A DNA stretch of 64,000 nucleotides from Cloacibacillus evryensis DSM 19522 (GCF_000585335.1 NZ_KK073872.1:2657283-2721282), one strand, 5' to 3'. Shown: positions 27,320 through 36,070, numbered from the stretch's first letter. The notes: a model not told the origin generated them from the letters alone. Program-made: numbers and translations.

Positions 27320-28500
27320 TTCTCACGTCCCCCTTCCGTAAGGTTGAGCGTGAAACGCATGCCGCCGCCCGGTATCTGCTGCACATCGCCGAGCTTGACG
27401 GCGAAACCGTTCTTCGCGAGCGCGTCGCGCAGCTGCTGGATATTGTCCGTCTTCGGCGCCTGCCCCTCTATCTCCGTGCGTTCGCGTCCGTAGCGGATGG
27501 CGTCGACCTTGATATCCGTTCCGGCGGGAAGCGTCTTCCAGGCCGCGCCGAAGTTGGCGAGCGTTCCCTCCAGCGTAAGCTGGACGCCACCTCCGGTCAG
27601 AAGGCGCATCCTCTTTGTGATCGAGGCGAGCGGGCTGCGGCTGACCTCGCCCATCGCGAGCCGGTACACCTCGGAGGGCGCGGCGGCGAATGATTCCGCC
27701 ATATATTTATTTTGTATGAGTATCACAAGCGAAAGAATGAAAAACATAAGGCCCGCCGCCGAGGCGATCTTTATGCTCCGGAAGGCGGTATTGAAAAAGG
27801 CCTCATACCGTTCGGCCATCGAGGCGCCGCGGTTGGAGAGGTCCAGGTGCGCGAGGCCGGGGGCGGCGGCAAAGGTCGCGGCGGCGGCGCGCCTCAGCTC
27901 GCCCAGAGAAACATCCTCCGCGCAAAATATGCGGATATCCTCCGCCGGTATCTCCTTGCCTATCGAGGAGGCATAGCTGCGCATCCACTGCGCGAGAGCC
28001 TCCGCGCCGCCCTCGGGATCGGGAGCGTATCTGTAAAGCTGCGGCGTATAGTCCTCAAGCCACAGCGCGCATGAGGAATTCCCCTCATGCCACACGATAA
28101 GGCCGTTGCCGCCGACCTCTGAGGCAAAGGCGGCCGGAGCCGGAAGAAAGATACTCTTTTTGCCCAGGAGTTCCTCATATTCTGAAATCTCTTCTTTAGC
28201 GACGAACCAGGCCGCGCCGCGCGTAAGGTTGACGCGCTGCTCCGTGACCTGCGGCACCAGCGAAAGCTTGGACTCCTGTTCGCCGAGGACGGGCCTGAAG
28301 GTGAGTGAGACCGCGTTCCTCAGGTTGACCTTGCGCCCGAAGGGGAAAGAGAAGGGAAAGACCGTGGCTGTACGGAAGGGAATGAAATATGCCTCTGTCT
28401 CGCCGGCCAGCGGAAGCTCGCCTTTCTCGCAGGAAAGATGATAAAACTTTATCTTATTCGAAGCCGCCGCCGGCTTGGCGGCGAAGGCTATTTTCTCCAT
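27316..28500 (-). CDS. gspL: Type II secretion protein GspL
   Basis: A 394-residue bitopic protein. The cytoplasmic part (1-240) is the actin/ASKHA-like domain that binds GspE; a membrane helix (IASAAGLMFFILSLVILI) is followed by a periplasmic ferredoxin-like domain (residues 300-390). Overlaps gspM by 4 bases. 78 bases separate it from gspK upstream. Confidence 0.82.
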   Translation of the reverse strand: MEKIAFAAKPAAASNKIKFYHLSCEKGELPLAGETEAYFIPFRTATVFPFSFPFGRKVNLRNAVSLTFRPVLGEQESKLSLVPQVTEQRVNLTRGAAWFVAKEEISEYEELLGKKSIFLPAPAAFASEVGGNGLIVWHEGNSSCALWLEDYTPQLYRYAPDPEGGAEALAQWMRSYASSIGKEIPAEDIRIFCAEDVSLGELRRAAAATFAAAPGLAHLDLSNRGASMAERYEAFFNTAFRSIKIASAAGLMFFILSLVILIQNKYMAESFAAAPSEVYRLAMGEVSRSPLASITKRMRLLTGGGVQLTLEGTLANFGAAWKTLPAGTDIKVDAIRYGRERTEIEGQAPKTDNIQQLRDALAKNGFAVKLGDVQQIPGGGMRFTLNLTEGGREK

Positions 28501-28578
28501 TAAATTACGACTCTTTATCAGCGCAGACCATTCCTCTCTGGTTGAAACCGCAATACTGCCGCCGCTTCGTGGGATAAT

Positions 28579-29490
28579 TTATTCATACCAACTGAATATC
28601 CCGCATTTTTTGCCGCTGCGCTCCACTATAACCCGATAATTCCTGGCGTTGCCGGTCCTGTCTTTGACATTCACTTCAAGCAGAAAGTGAGTGCTCTCAA
28701 AACCGATGACATTCGCCAGCTTCGTCGCGAGCGCCGCGGGGAATCCGGGGACCCGTTTCAGGTCATCCATGCTCGTGAGCGGCGAAATAAGGCGCTGCGC
28801 CGCGATATTCTGCGCGTGAGACAGCGACAGGCCGTCGTCAAGCTTTTCTATCATCTCAGGCGCCGCGACGTTTATGTTTATCTTCTGACCGCCCGGTACG
28901 GTAAAATACTTCGCGAGGCCGCCCGGATGTTCTTTGCCGCCATAAAGCACGGCATCGTCGACCTCCGCTATCGCCTTTAGCTCGTCAAGATCCGATATGA
29001 GCCTGTTTATATTGCCGTCGCGCTCCGCGCCGCCGAGCTTCTGGTTCTTGTCCTTATCGATAAAGTCAAGCACCGTCGCCGCGAGTTCAGGACGCTCCAG
29101 CTCCTCCCAGATATTATTCCACGCCGTCTCATATTCCGAGCGGAGAGTGACGCCGTCGGGAAGTAAAAGGCCGTTTACAGATATTCTATCATTTAACGGC
29201 GTTATTTGAACGGAAATATCATAATCGCCTATCTCAATTTTCGTCAGCTGCCCTGGCGCGTAAAGGGGTTCGGTGAGGCTGTCGTATTTATTGTTGTCCG
29301 AGGCTATCTTTTCGCCGATGACGCCGACCGCGATCTCCGCCGCGTTGCGGCATTTGAGGATATTCTCCCGTGCCGCCGCGCGGCGCGCCTCCGTGCGCGC
29401 GAACCAGGCGAAGGCCGTAGCCGCCGTAATGAGCATGGTGGTGGATAGCAGCACCGATATGAGGATGAAACCGCTACTTCTCCGCCGCAT
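28579..29490 (-). CDS. gspK: Minor pseudopilin GspK
   Basis: Large pseudopilin of 303 residues that caps the pseudopilus tip with I and J. The cleavage site is SSG before FILISVLL; the +5 residue is Ser and not Glu, as expected for GspK. The helix-hairpin-like insert and calcium-site region (DFIDKDKNQKLGG) and the C-terminal LKRVPGF segment fit the family. Overlaps gspJ by 17 bases. Confidence 0.9.
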   Translation of the reverse strand: MRRRSSGFILISVLLSTTMLITAATAFAWFARTEARRAAARENILKCRNAAEIAVGVIGEKIASDNNKYDSLTEPLYAPGQLTKIEIGDYDISVQITPLNDRISVNGLLLPDGVTLRSEYETAWNNIWEELERPELAATVLDFIDKDKNQKLGGAERDGNINRLISDLDELKAIAEVDDAVLYGGKEHPGGLAKYFTVPGGQKININVAAPEMIEKLDDGLSLSHAQNIAAQRLISPLTSMDDLKRVPGFPAALATKLANVIGFESTHFLLEVNVKDRTGNARNYRVIVERSGKKCGIFSWYE

Positions 29491-30142
29491 TGGGAAACCT
29501 CTCCGTGTGCGAATAACGCCCGTCCTTGGCGGCGATCTCGGTCTTCAGGAGTTTCGGGAGCTTCCCGTCGTATTCCTGCTCCCATTTATTCTCCTTCCAG
29601 ACATAAAATTTTACCCCCGCGGCGTCGGCGAGGATGAGCTTGCCCTTCTTAGGGTCGAGCTCGTCGGTGTTCACATCCATCGGCGTCTCCGGTTCGGAGG
29701 AAGAACCGCCGGAAATATCCCCCGATACGGCGGCGGCCGAGGGGACGTTGACGAGCACCCAGCGGTAGAGCCCGGGCTTCGCGTTATTGAGAGCGCCCTT
29801 GGCCACGATCTTATAGACGACCACGCCGACGTTTTTGCCCTCGTATTTCGGGGCGGCGCTCCACACCACGAGGCGGTCGTCGGCCTCGGTCGAGAGGCCG
29901 CTCTTATGGATGATCTTAAACGTCGAAAACGAAGGGTTGGGGACGACGCGGCGCACGTCCGAATATATCTTCTCCACCGCCGCGGCGGTGTTGTGGGAGG
30001 TGCCCCATCTTTGTTGGGCCTCCTCAAGCGAACGGACCGTAAAGACAAGCGGGGCCAGAGCGGCCGTCGCGATGATGCCGATCAGCCCCACTACGAGCAT
30101 TATTTCAATAAGAGTGAATCCGGAGCGGCGTCCGAACCTCAT
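29474..30142 (-). CDS. gspJ: Minor pseudopilin, GspJ-type
   Basis: A 222-residue prepilin. RRSG before FTLIEIMLVVGLIGI gives the peptidase site with Glu at +5 and a single membrane helix. Size and place before gspK favour GspJ. A Ser/Pro/Glu-rich loop (GGSSSEPETPMDVNTDE) lies mid-protein and could be a flexible or modified segment. Begins directly after the ligase-like gene upstream. Confidence 0.82.
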   Translation of the reverse strand: MRFGRRSGFTLIEIMLVVGLIGIIATAALAPLVFTVRSLEEAQQRWGTSHNTAAAVEKIYSDVRRVVPNPSFSTFKIIHKSGLSTEADDRLVVWSAAPKYEGKNVGVVVYKIVAKGALNNAKPGLYRWVLVNVPSAAAVSGDISGGSSSEPETPMDVNTDELDPKKGKLILADAAGVKFYVWKENKWEQEYDGKLPKLLKTEIAAKDGRYSHTERFPNAAEK

Positions 30143-31978
30143 CTACTTTGACAGCGGCGCGGCGCTGCCGGGGGCGCTCCCGTAGGCCGTTGGATGCAGA
30201 TAGCGCGCGAGCTCGGAGAGCAGCCGCTGGTTGCCGGTGCGCTGAGCGAGGTTTATCAGCTCCATGAGCTGCTTTGCCTGCGGCCTCGTATGGAAGCTGC
30301 GGTAAAGCTGCTCGATGCCGGCGGCGAGATCCTCCGGTTTTTTCGTCGCGTTCGCCACGGCGAGCAGGTGATAGGCAAGCTGTTCGTTCGCCTCATCCTT
30401 TCCCATCAGGCTGCGGCGAGCCTCGTCTATGCGGTAGCGCTGCAGGGAGGCGCTGTTCGTCATCGTCGCCGCCCGCAGATACTTATCCGCGCGGCAGCCC
30501 GAATAAAGGAAAAACATTCCCACGACGGCCACGACGGCGAAAAAAAGGCCGAGGAGCCTGTAAATAAAGCCGTGCCTTATCTCGCTGAACCTCACCGAAG
30601 ACGGCAGCAGCTGCCTGTTGGAGAGCGCGAAGGCGAGCGGGAGCCAGACGATATTCTCTATCCGGTGGAAGGGGCGGCTGAAGATGGCGTCGAACCAGAT
30701 CAGATAGACGACGGCGCAGCCCCACATCGCGGCGTAAGAGAGGTCCTTTTTCTGCGTGAGCGCGCGGACAAAGCTCCATATCCACCATGCCGCCGCTCCC
30801 AGCAGGATCAGCGTCCCGAAGATGCCGAACTCCGCCATCCACTGTAAATATTCGCTGTGGGCCCAGTAGGTGAACTGCCACTTCATGTCGGGATGATCCC
30901 TGAACGCCTCCCGCTGCCCTTCGAGGTAATGCCATTTGTAGTGGCCGAGGCCTACGCCGGCGATCGGGTGCTTCTTGATGACGTTCCAGCTCGTGATCCA
31001 TATTTCACGGCGCGCGCCGAAGTTCGCGGTATTCATCAACATATCCGAGGTCTTGTTTATCAGCGCGTAGGCGCGGCTCCAGCCGAAGTAGCCCATGCAG
31101 ATATTGACCACGAGCATCACGGCGACCAGCAGCGCGGCGAAGCCGACGTTCTTCAGCAGCTTCCGCGGCTTGCAGTTCCAGATAATGACGGAAAGGATGA
31201 TCGTTCCCGTCATCAGAGAGAGCATCCCTGCGCGCGTCGTCGAATTCCATAACCCCCACGAGTTGAAGGCCAACATGACGAGGTTGGCGTATTTTATATT
31301 CCGGTATTTACCGGCCTCCGCCTCTGAAAGCTGCGAGTATACCATGTGTAGGAAGATGCCGTTCATCGCGGCCATCGCCATCCAGAGGCCGAACATCTCC
31401 TGCTGCCCGGTGTTGCCGATATAATTCCCGGGGACGTTCATAATGAACCAGAACGGTCCGTTCAGGTCACGGATCAGCAGTTCGGCGAAGATGATATTCA
31501 CCGCCGCGTTGAGGTTCGCGAGCCACAGCAGACAGCGCAGCGCCTTATCGCCCGTGAAAAGATTGTAGCAGAAGATATAGGCGGCGAGCAGCGTCGCGAA
31601 AAAGAACCACTCCTTCATATAGGTCGAGAGCGCGAAGATATCTGCCCACAGCGGCTGCAGCGAAACAAACGCCAGCAGCGAGAACCAGACGCCGCCGAAG
31701 AGGTCGAGACGGAAGCCGGTGCGCTCGGCGCCGTAAAGCGCCAGGATGGAACCGCCGATCAGCGATATGAGGGCGACCGGCACCATCGTCCAGGCCCACT
31801 TCATAATATGCAGGGTATCGAACCAGCTCACGCCGGAAAATATCAGATTCGGCAGCGCGAGCGAAACGAATATCAGCGGATAAAACACCCACCGCGGCAC
31901 CAACTGTACGGGGCCGCCGGCAAGCAGCATCCCCAAGCTTTTCTGCTCCTTAGTTTTCTTTTTGCTTGATATTTTCAT
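30143..31978 (-). CDS. O-antigen-ligase/oligosaccharyltransferase-like membrane protein
   Basis: About 611 residues with 11-12 membrane segments and a Wzy_C-type region (WNVIKKHPIAGVGLGHYKWHYLEGQ, with WAHSEYLQWMAEFGIFG after the large loop). A C-terminal soluble part of about 120 residues looks helical and repeat-like (TPR-type). Proteins of this build include PglL-type protein O-oligosaccharyltransferases as well as LPS ligases. It stops one base before gspJ starts and lies 43 bases after dnaB, so it is in the secretion transcript. ATG at 31978 has GGGTGA ahead; an upstream in-frame GTG is less likely. Pseudopilin glycosylation is only a hypothesis. Confidence 0.75.
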   Translation of the reverse strand: MKISSKKKTKEQKSLGMLLAGGPVQLVPRWVFYPLIFVSLALPNLIFSGVSWFDTLHIMKWAWTMVPVALISLIGGSILALYGAERTGFRLDLFGGVWFSLLAFVSLQPLWADIFALSTYMKEWFFFATLLAAYIFCYNLFTGDKALRCLLWLANLNAAVNIIFAELLIRDLNGPFWFIMNVPGNYIGNTGQQEMFGLWMAMAAMNGIFLHMVYSQLSEAEAGKYRNIKYANLVMLAFNSWGLWNSTTRAGMLSLMTGTIILSVIIWNCKPRKLLKNVGFAALLVAVMLVVNICMGYFGWSRAYALINKTSDMLMNTANFGARREIWITSWNVIKKHPIAGVGLGHYKWHYLEGQREAFRDHPDMKWQFTYWAHSEYLQWMAEFGIFGTLILLGAAAWWIWSFVRALTQKKDLSYAAMWGCAVVYLIWFDAIFSRPFHRIENIVWLPLAFALSNRQLLPSSVRFSEIRHGFIYRLLGLFFAVVAVVGMFFLYSGCRADKYLRAATMTNSASLQRYRIDEARRSLMGKDEANEQLAYHLLAVANATKKPEDLAAGIEQLYRSFHTRPQAKQLMELINLAQRTGNQRLLSELARYLHPTAYGSAPGSAAPLSK

Positions 31979-32021
31979 CAAAATCACCCATTTTCGCCGC
32001 GCCTTACAAAGGGGGGCCGGC

Positions 32022-33374
32022 TTAGTATCCGCTGCTGTATCCGTTCTCGAACCGCGCGAATTCGCGGAAGAAGACGAGGTCTACCTTTCCGGTGGGGCCG
32101 TTGCGGTTTTTCGCGATGATGACCTCGGCCGTCGCGTCGTTCGTGTCGTTCTCCTGCGCGTAGTAGGCCTCGCGGTAGAGGAAGATCACCATGTCGGCGT
32201 CCTGCTCGATCGCGCCGCTTTCCCTCAGGTCCGAAAGCTGCGGCTTCTTTTTTTCGCGTTTTTCAACGTCGCGCGAAAGCTGCGAGAGCGCGAGCACCGG
32301 CACCTTGAATTCGCGCGCGATGCTCTTCAGCGTGCGTGAGATCTCCGAGACCTCCTGGGTGCGGTTCTCTATCCGGCGCGCCGCCTGCATCAGCTGCAGG
32401 TAGTCTACGACGATGAGCCCGCGCCCCTCGCCGTGCTTCGCGAAAAAGCGGCGGCAGCGGCCGCGCAGCTCCATCGTATTCAGCGGCGAGCTGTCGTCGA
32501 TAAAGACCGGGCTCTTTTCGATCGCCGCCGCGGCATCCTTCAGCCGTTTCCACTGTTCGTTCTGCTGGCGCTTGGTCTCAAAGAGAGCCCGGAGATTGAC
32601 CTTCGCCTCCGAGGAGAGCATTCGCTGGACTATCTGCTCCGCCGACATTTCAAGGCTGAAGACGAGGACGGGGATATTCTCCTGCATCGCGGCGTACTGC
32701 GCGATGTTTATCGCAAAGGCCGTCTTTCCCATCGAGGGGCGTGCCGCCAATATGTAAAGCCCGCCAGGCTGCAGGCCGGCGGACATGCTGTCAAAATCTT
32801 TGAATCCAGAGGGCACGCCGGTGACGGCGAGCCCCCCCGCGAGACGCTTTTCTATATCGGCCATCGCCGACGTCAGCACCTCGCGCGTGGAACGTATATT
32901 TGTGGTCTTGCCGGTCCGCGCGATCTCGAAGACCCGCTGTTCCGCGGTCTCCAGCGCGTCGTCCACCTCGACCTCATCGCTGAAACCGAGCTTAGAAATA
33001 TCGCTGCCGACAACGATGAGCGAGCGGTGTATCGACTTGTCGCGCACGATACCGATGTGATATTCGATATTCGCCGTCGTCGTCACCGATTCCATCAGCG
33101 AGGCGATGAAAGATATTCCCCCCAGGCGTTCCTCAAGGTTCTGCTTCTTTATTTCATCCCTGAATGTGAGAGAATCGACGGCGACATTGCGCGCCGCCAT
33201 GGACTCCATAACCTCAAAGACCTTGCGGTGGCGCGGATCGTAAAAATCCTCGGCGGAGAGCCCCTCCATGACGGCGTTCAGGGCCTCGGCGTCAATGAGG
33301 CACGAACCCAGGACAGACCTCTCCGCTTCGAGGTTGAACGGCGGTATTCTGTCTATGCCGCTACCGTTTTCCAA
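32022..33374 (-). CDS. dnaB: Replicative DNA helicase DnaB
   Basis: Hexameric 5'-3' helicase that unwinds the chromosome. The 450 residues show the N-terminal helical domain (NLEAERSVLGSCLID), the linker and the RecA-like domain with Walker A ARPSMGKT, VVDYLQLM (Walker B), LSQLSRD and DLRESGAIEQDADMV. It starts 3 bases after rplI, an order conserved in many bacteria. No intein is present. Confidence 0.97.
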   Translation of the reverse strand: MENGSGIDRIPPFNLEAERSVLGSCLIDAEALNAVMEGLSAEDFYDPRHRKVFEVMESMAARNVAVDSLTFRDEIKKQNLEERLGGISFIASLMESVTTTANIEYHIGIVRDKSIHRSLIVVGSDISKLGFSDEVEVDDALETAEQRVFEIARTGKTTNIRSTREVLTSAMADIEKRLAGGLAVTGVPSGFKDFDSMSAGLQPGGLYILAARPSMGKTAFAINIAQYAAMQENIPVLVFSLEMSAEQIVQRMLSSEAKVNLRALFETKRQQNEQWKRLKDAAAAIEKSPVFIDDSSPLNTMELRGRCRRFFAKHGEGRGLIVVDYLQLMQAARRIENRTQEVSEISRTLKSIAREFKVPVLALSQLSRDVEKREKKKPQLSDLRESGAIEQDADMVIFLYREAYYAQENDTNDATAEVIIAKNRNGPTGKVDLVFFREFARFENGYSSGY

Positions 33375-33377
33375 AAT

Positions 33378-33824
33378 CTATTCGCTCTCCACCTTGAGCG
33401 TCATCTCGGCTTCGACGCCGGGATAGAGCTTTATCCTGAAGGCGTATGAGCCGGCCTGCTTGATCGACTCGTCAAGCTTGATATCTTTCTTGTCTATGCC
33501 GGCTCCAAACTGCGCCGAAAGGGCCTCCGCCACCTGGGCCGAAGTTACGCTGCCGAAGAGCTTCCCGCCCTCGCCAGCGCTGACCTTTACGGAGACGAGC
33601 TTTCCGCCGAGCTTCTTCTTCATCTCCTCCGCCGACTTCTGTCGCTTGTCGTCGCGCGCCTTCTGCGTCTTCTGGAACTCCTGATATTCGCGCAGCCTTC
33701 CCGGCGTCGCCTCTTCGCCGAGACCGCGTCCGACGAGGAAGTTGCGTCCGTATCCGTCCGAAACCTCAACCAGATCTCCCTTTTTACCAACCTTTGCGAC
33801 ATCCTGTTTTAAAATGACCTTCAT
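33378..33824 (-). CDS. rplI: 50S ribosomal protein L9
   Basis: Two-domain ribosomal protein of 148 residues: N-terminal domain KVILKQDVAKVGKKGDLVEVSDGYGRNFL (partly quoted here as MKVILKQDVAKVGKKG), connecting helix and C-terminal 23S-binding domain. The start has AGGAGGAAAT. Two bases after yybS. Confidence 0.97.
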   Translation of the reverse strand: MKVILKQDVAKVGKKGDLVEVSDGYGRNFLVGRGLGEEATPGRLREYQEFQKTQKARDDKRQKSAEEMKKKLGGKLVSVKVSAGEGGKLFGSVTSAQVAEALSAQFGAGIDKKDIKLDESIKQAGSYAFRIKLYPGVEAEMTLKVESE

Positions 33825-33826
33825 TT

Positions 33827-34780
33827 CTATTTCCTCCTTAATTTAATACGCTTGCGTAAATCGTACCATATGTCAAAGATGCCGACCATCGACAGCACGT
33901 ACGAGACGGGCGCGAAAAAGGCGCAGAAGAGCGTCAGCGCCACCCGAACGGCCCTGTTTAACTTATGGGCGCTCATGAAATACCAAAGCAGCGAAAGGCC
34001 TTCGATAAGGAAAATCCCGCGCAGCACCTCCATGAGGTTCAGAGAAAGCATCCGGTAAAGCCCCTCGTCGGGAAAAGCTTTGGAGAGCATATCGAGGACG
34101 AGCGCCGCCAGCAGCGCCCAGAATATATTCTTTGGGAAACGCCAGTGTACGAAGGGCGGCAAAAGCGGCAGCTTCACGCCGCCGACCCTCTTGAAATAGA
34201 GCCGCGTAAGCACATAGCCGGCTATGGTATCCGCCGCCGCGAAGAGTATCAGCATCGCGGGCATCATCAGCGAAACAGTCTGCGCCATCGTCTCGACGTA
34301 GGCGTTCACGGCCTCGGGCGACACCGGCACGCCGCCATGCGACAGCGCCGCCGCGACGGACGAGGCAAGTCCCCGCGCCGCTTCCGGCGTCATCACGAAC
34401 GGATTCACTCCGGCGGCATAGGTGAACACGCCCATCAGCAGCATCTTAACCGCCAGCGAAACGGCGATCGCGAGAACGACATAGTCAGCCCCGTTCTGCA
34501 CCTTGACGATCAGAATGCCCATCAAAAGCCCGAGCAAGCCGAATTCGCAGGTATACAGGAAAGCGGAGACGGGACCCATAAACGCGTAGACGAAGACCGT
34601 CCCGAAAAGCGCGCCAAGCGCCCCCTCGCGCACTCCCTGCCGGCAGACAAGTATCATCATCGGCGCCGGAGCCGCAAGAATGATAAGAGGCGACAGAAAG
34701 GCGATGTCAATACCGGCCCCAAACATCAGGGCGCTGAGCAATACCCAGAAAAACCACTCAAAAATAACTTTACCTTTCAC
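33827..34780 (-). CDS. YybS/DUF2232-family membrane protein
   Basis: A 317-residue protein with about eight membrane segments that matches the DUF2232 (YybS) family found before rplI-dnaB in many genomes. Function unknown; topology resembles small-molecule transporter components. GTG start at 34780 with GGAGG 6 bases ahead. Confidence 0.8.
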   Translation of the reverse strand: MKGKVIFEWFFWVLLSALMFGAGIDIAFLSPLIILAAPAPMMILVCRQGVREGALGALFGTVFVYAFMGPVSAFLYTCEFGLLGLLMGILIVKVQNGADYVVLAIAVSLAVKMLLMGVFTYAAGVNPFVMTPEAARGLASSVAAALSHGGVPVSPEAVNAYVETMAQTVSLMMPAMLILFAAADTIAGYVLTRLYFKRVGGVKLPLLPPFVHWRFPKNIFWALLAALVLDMLSKAFPDEGLYRMLSLNLMEVLRGIFLIEGLSLLWYFMSAHKLNRAVRVALTLFCAFFAPVSYVLSMVGIFDIWYDLRKRIKLRRK

Positions 34781-34805
34781 GTCAAACCTCCGCCTGTCTT
34801 TACTA

Positions 34806-34844
34806 AAAAAGAGAGCCCACGATCCACAGCTCTCACATATTATA
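34806..34844 (-). promoter_or_regulatory. Promoter and terminator-like leader hairpin of yybS-rplI-dnaB run
   Basis: On the minus strand, TGTTATAAT (extended -10, hexamer at 34844-34839) is followed almost at once by GAGAGC...GCTCTC (34834-34811) and then six T (34810-34805). A short intrinsic-terminator shape at the very start of the transcript suggests attenuation, or it may instead end transcription coming from rpsR. Confidence 0.45.
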
Positions 34845-34907
34845 ACAGCAGTTAAAAGATTTTACGGAAGGCTCCCGACATCTCGCGAAGATCTTCGCAG
34901 AGGAAAA

Positions 34908-34956
34908 GATAAACCGCGATTTACTCGATTGGAAGTAAACGATAAATAGCGATTTA
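34908..34956 (-). repeat. TAAAT-module repeat, inverted copy
   Basis: Read on the minus strand it matches the second half of the 35044-35140 repeat (TAAATC...ACTTCCAATCG...TAAATCGCGGTTTA). With that copy it brackets a GC-rich centre holding a perfect GCTCCGGC/GCCGGAGC stem at 34970-34991. Confidence 0.65.
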
Positions 34957-35043
34957 GCGCCCTTCCGTCGCTCCGGCCTCCGAGCCGGAGCCCAGTGGCG
35001 TTGATTTTACATGCGCTGGTGGGGCAAAAACATGGAGCCGCTT

Positions 35044-35140
35044 GGCCCCGGGTCAAGCCCGGGGCGACGGAGTACCAGTGCCGGCATGACAAGATAAATC
35101 ACAATTTACCGTTCACTTCCAATCGCGTAAATCGGCGTTT
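35044..35140 (+). repeat. Dispersed intergenic repeat, copy 2 (CCCGGG/TAAAT module)
   Basis: Second long copy of the repeat seen at 1500-1597, with most bases the same. It lies between rpsR and yybS, inside what is otherwise a conserved ribosomal-protein gene order. Confidence 0.75.
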
Positions 35141-35153
35141 AGAAGTGCGAGTT

Positions 35154-35229
35154 GCTAAATAACTTAGGGCTCTGGAACCGGAGCCGTATATTAATACGGC
35201 GAGGACGCCAGAGCCCTATGTTATGACGC
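35154..35229 (+). repeat. Hairpin element A (GCTAAATAA ... TTATGACGC)
   Basis: A 76-base structured element. Ends GCTAAATAA and TTATGACGC; constant core ACCGGAGCCGTAT-loop-ATACGGCGAGGAC; outer arms AGGGCTCTGG and CCAGAGCCCT pair perfectly. Copies B (48705-48781) and C (50697-50857) share ends and core but have different, still self-complementary arms. It is followed by ATAAACGCCGATTTA, which reaches the rpsR stop codon. Confidence 0.8.
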
Positions 35230-35252
35230 AAATCGCGCTTATAAACGCCGAT

Positions 35253-35492
35253 TTAATCGGAAGTAAAGGGCAGCAGCGCGATAAGCCTCGCGCGCTTGAT
35301 CGCGCGCGTCAGCTGACGCTGATGCTTCGCGCACGTACCGGTTACACGGCGGGGGATTATTTTGCTGCGTTCCGTTATATATTTCTTAAGCTTGTCGATT
35401 TCCTTGTAGTCTATATGTTCGACTTTATCTACACAGAAATGGCATACCTTCGGCCTGCGCTTGCGGCGCTTGCGGTTGAATGCGTTTTCCAT
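35253..35492 (-). CDS. rpsR: 30S ribosomal protein S18
   Basis: Small-subunit protein that pairs with S6 on the platform, 79 residues. Cys17 and Cys20 (VCHFC) with Cys54 and His57 (TGTCAKHQR) form a zinc-binding set, i.e. the Cys-containing form. ATG at 35492 has AGAGGTGG ahead; a TTG two codons upstream lies nearer to that site and is rejected. Its last codons and stop lie inside the TAAAT repeat module. Confidence 0.95.
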   Translation of the reverse strand: MENAFNRKRRKRRPKVCHFCVDKVEHIDYKEIDKLKKYITERSKIIPRRVTGTCAKHQRQLTRAIKRARLIALLPFTSD

Positions 35493-35512
35493 TGCCAATC
35501 CACCTCTTTCTA

Positions 35513-36070
35513 CTAGAACGGTATCTCTACGTCTCCTGACGAATCGGGGCCTCCGAGTTCAGAAAAGTCAAGCGGGAAATCATCTTCAAAGCCGGCTTCG
35601 CCTCTAAGGCTGCCCATATCGGGAGCCGCCATGGCGTCCGACTGCGGCTGCGGCGCGCGTCCGTAACCGAACTGCTGCCCTCCGCCGTAACTCTGCTGCT
35701 GATAACCGCCCGAACCCTCATCATCTCTGCGCCCGGAGCTCAGAAGAACGATGTTTTCAGCTACTACCTCCGTGACCCAACGGTGCTGTCCTGTCTTGAT
35801 GTCGTCAAAATCACGCACTGTGATCCTTCCCTCCACCAATACGGGGCGCCCCTTCTTCAAGTAGCGCTCACAGAGATCCGCGGATGCGCCCCAAGCCACG
35901 ACCGGAATGAAATCCGTATGGCTCTGAAGCTCGCCGGTGGCCTTGTTCTTCCACTGGCGTCCTATGGCTACCGTGATGCGCGCCACTTTCTGTTTGTTGG
36001 GCGTAAACCTTACGTCCGGATCGCGTGCTAGGTTGCCCATCAGCACGGTCCTGTTATATCCTCTTGACAT
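35513..36070 (-). CDS. ssb: Single-stranded DNA-binding protein
   Basis: 185-residue SSB: OB fold (1-110, [19 protein letters not shown] start, [22 protein letters not shown]), a Gly/Gln/Tyr-rich linker and an acidic tail. The tail ends [10 protein letters not shown], the Asp-hyd-Pro-Phe tip that docks partner proteins. Five bases after rpsF, before rpsR: the classic order. Confidence 0.97.
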   Translation of the reverse strand: MSRGYNRTVLMGNLARDPDVRFTPNKQKVARITVAIGRQWKNKATGELQSHTDFIPVVAWGASADLCERYLKKGRPVLVEGRITVRDFDDIKTGQHRWVTEVVAENIVLLSSGRRDDEGSGGYQQQSYGGGQQFGYGRAPQPQSDAMAAPDMGSLRGEAGFEDDFPLDFSELGGPDSSGDVEIPF

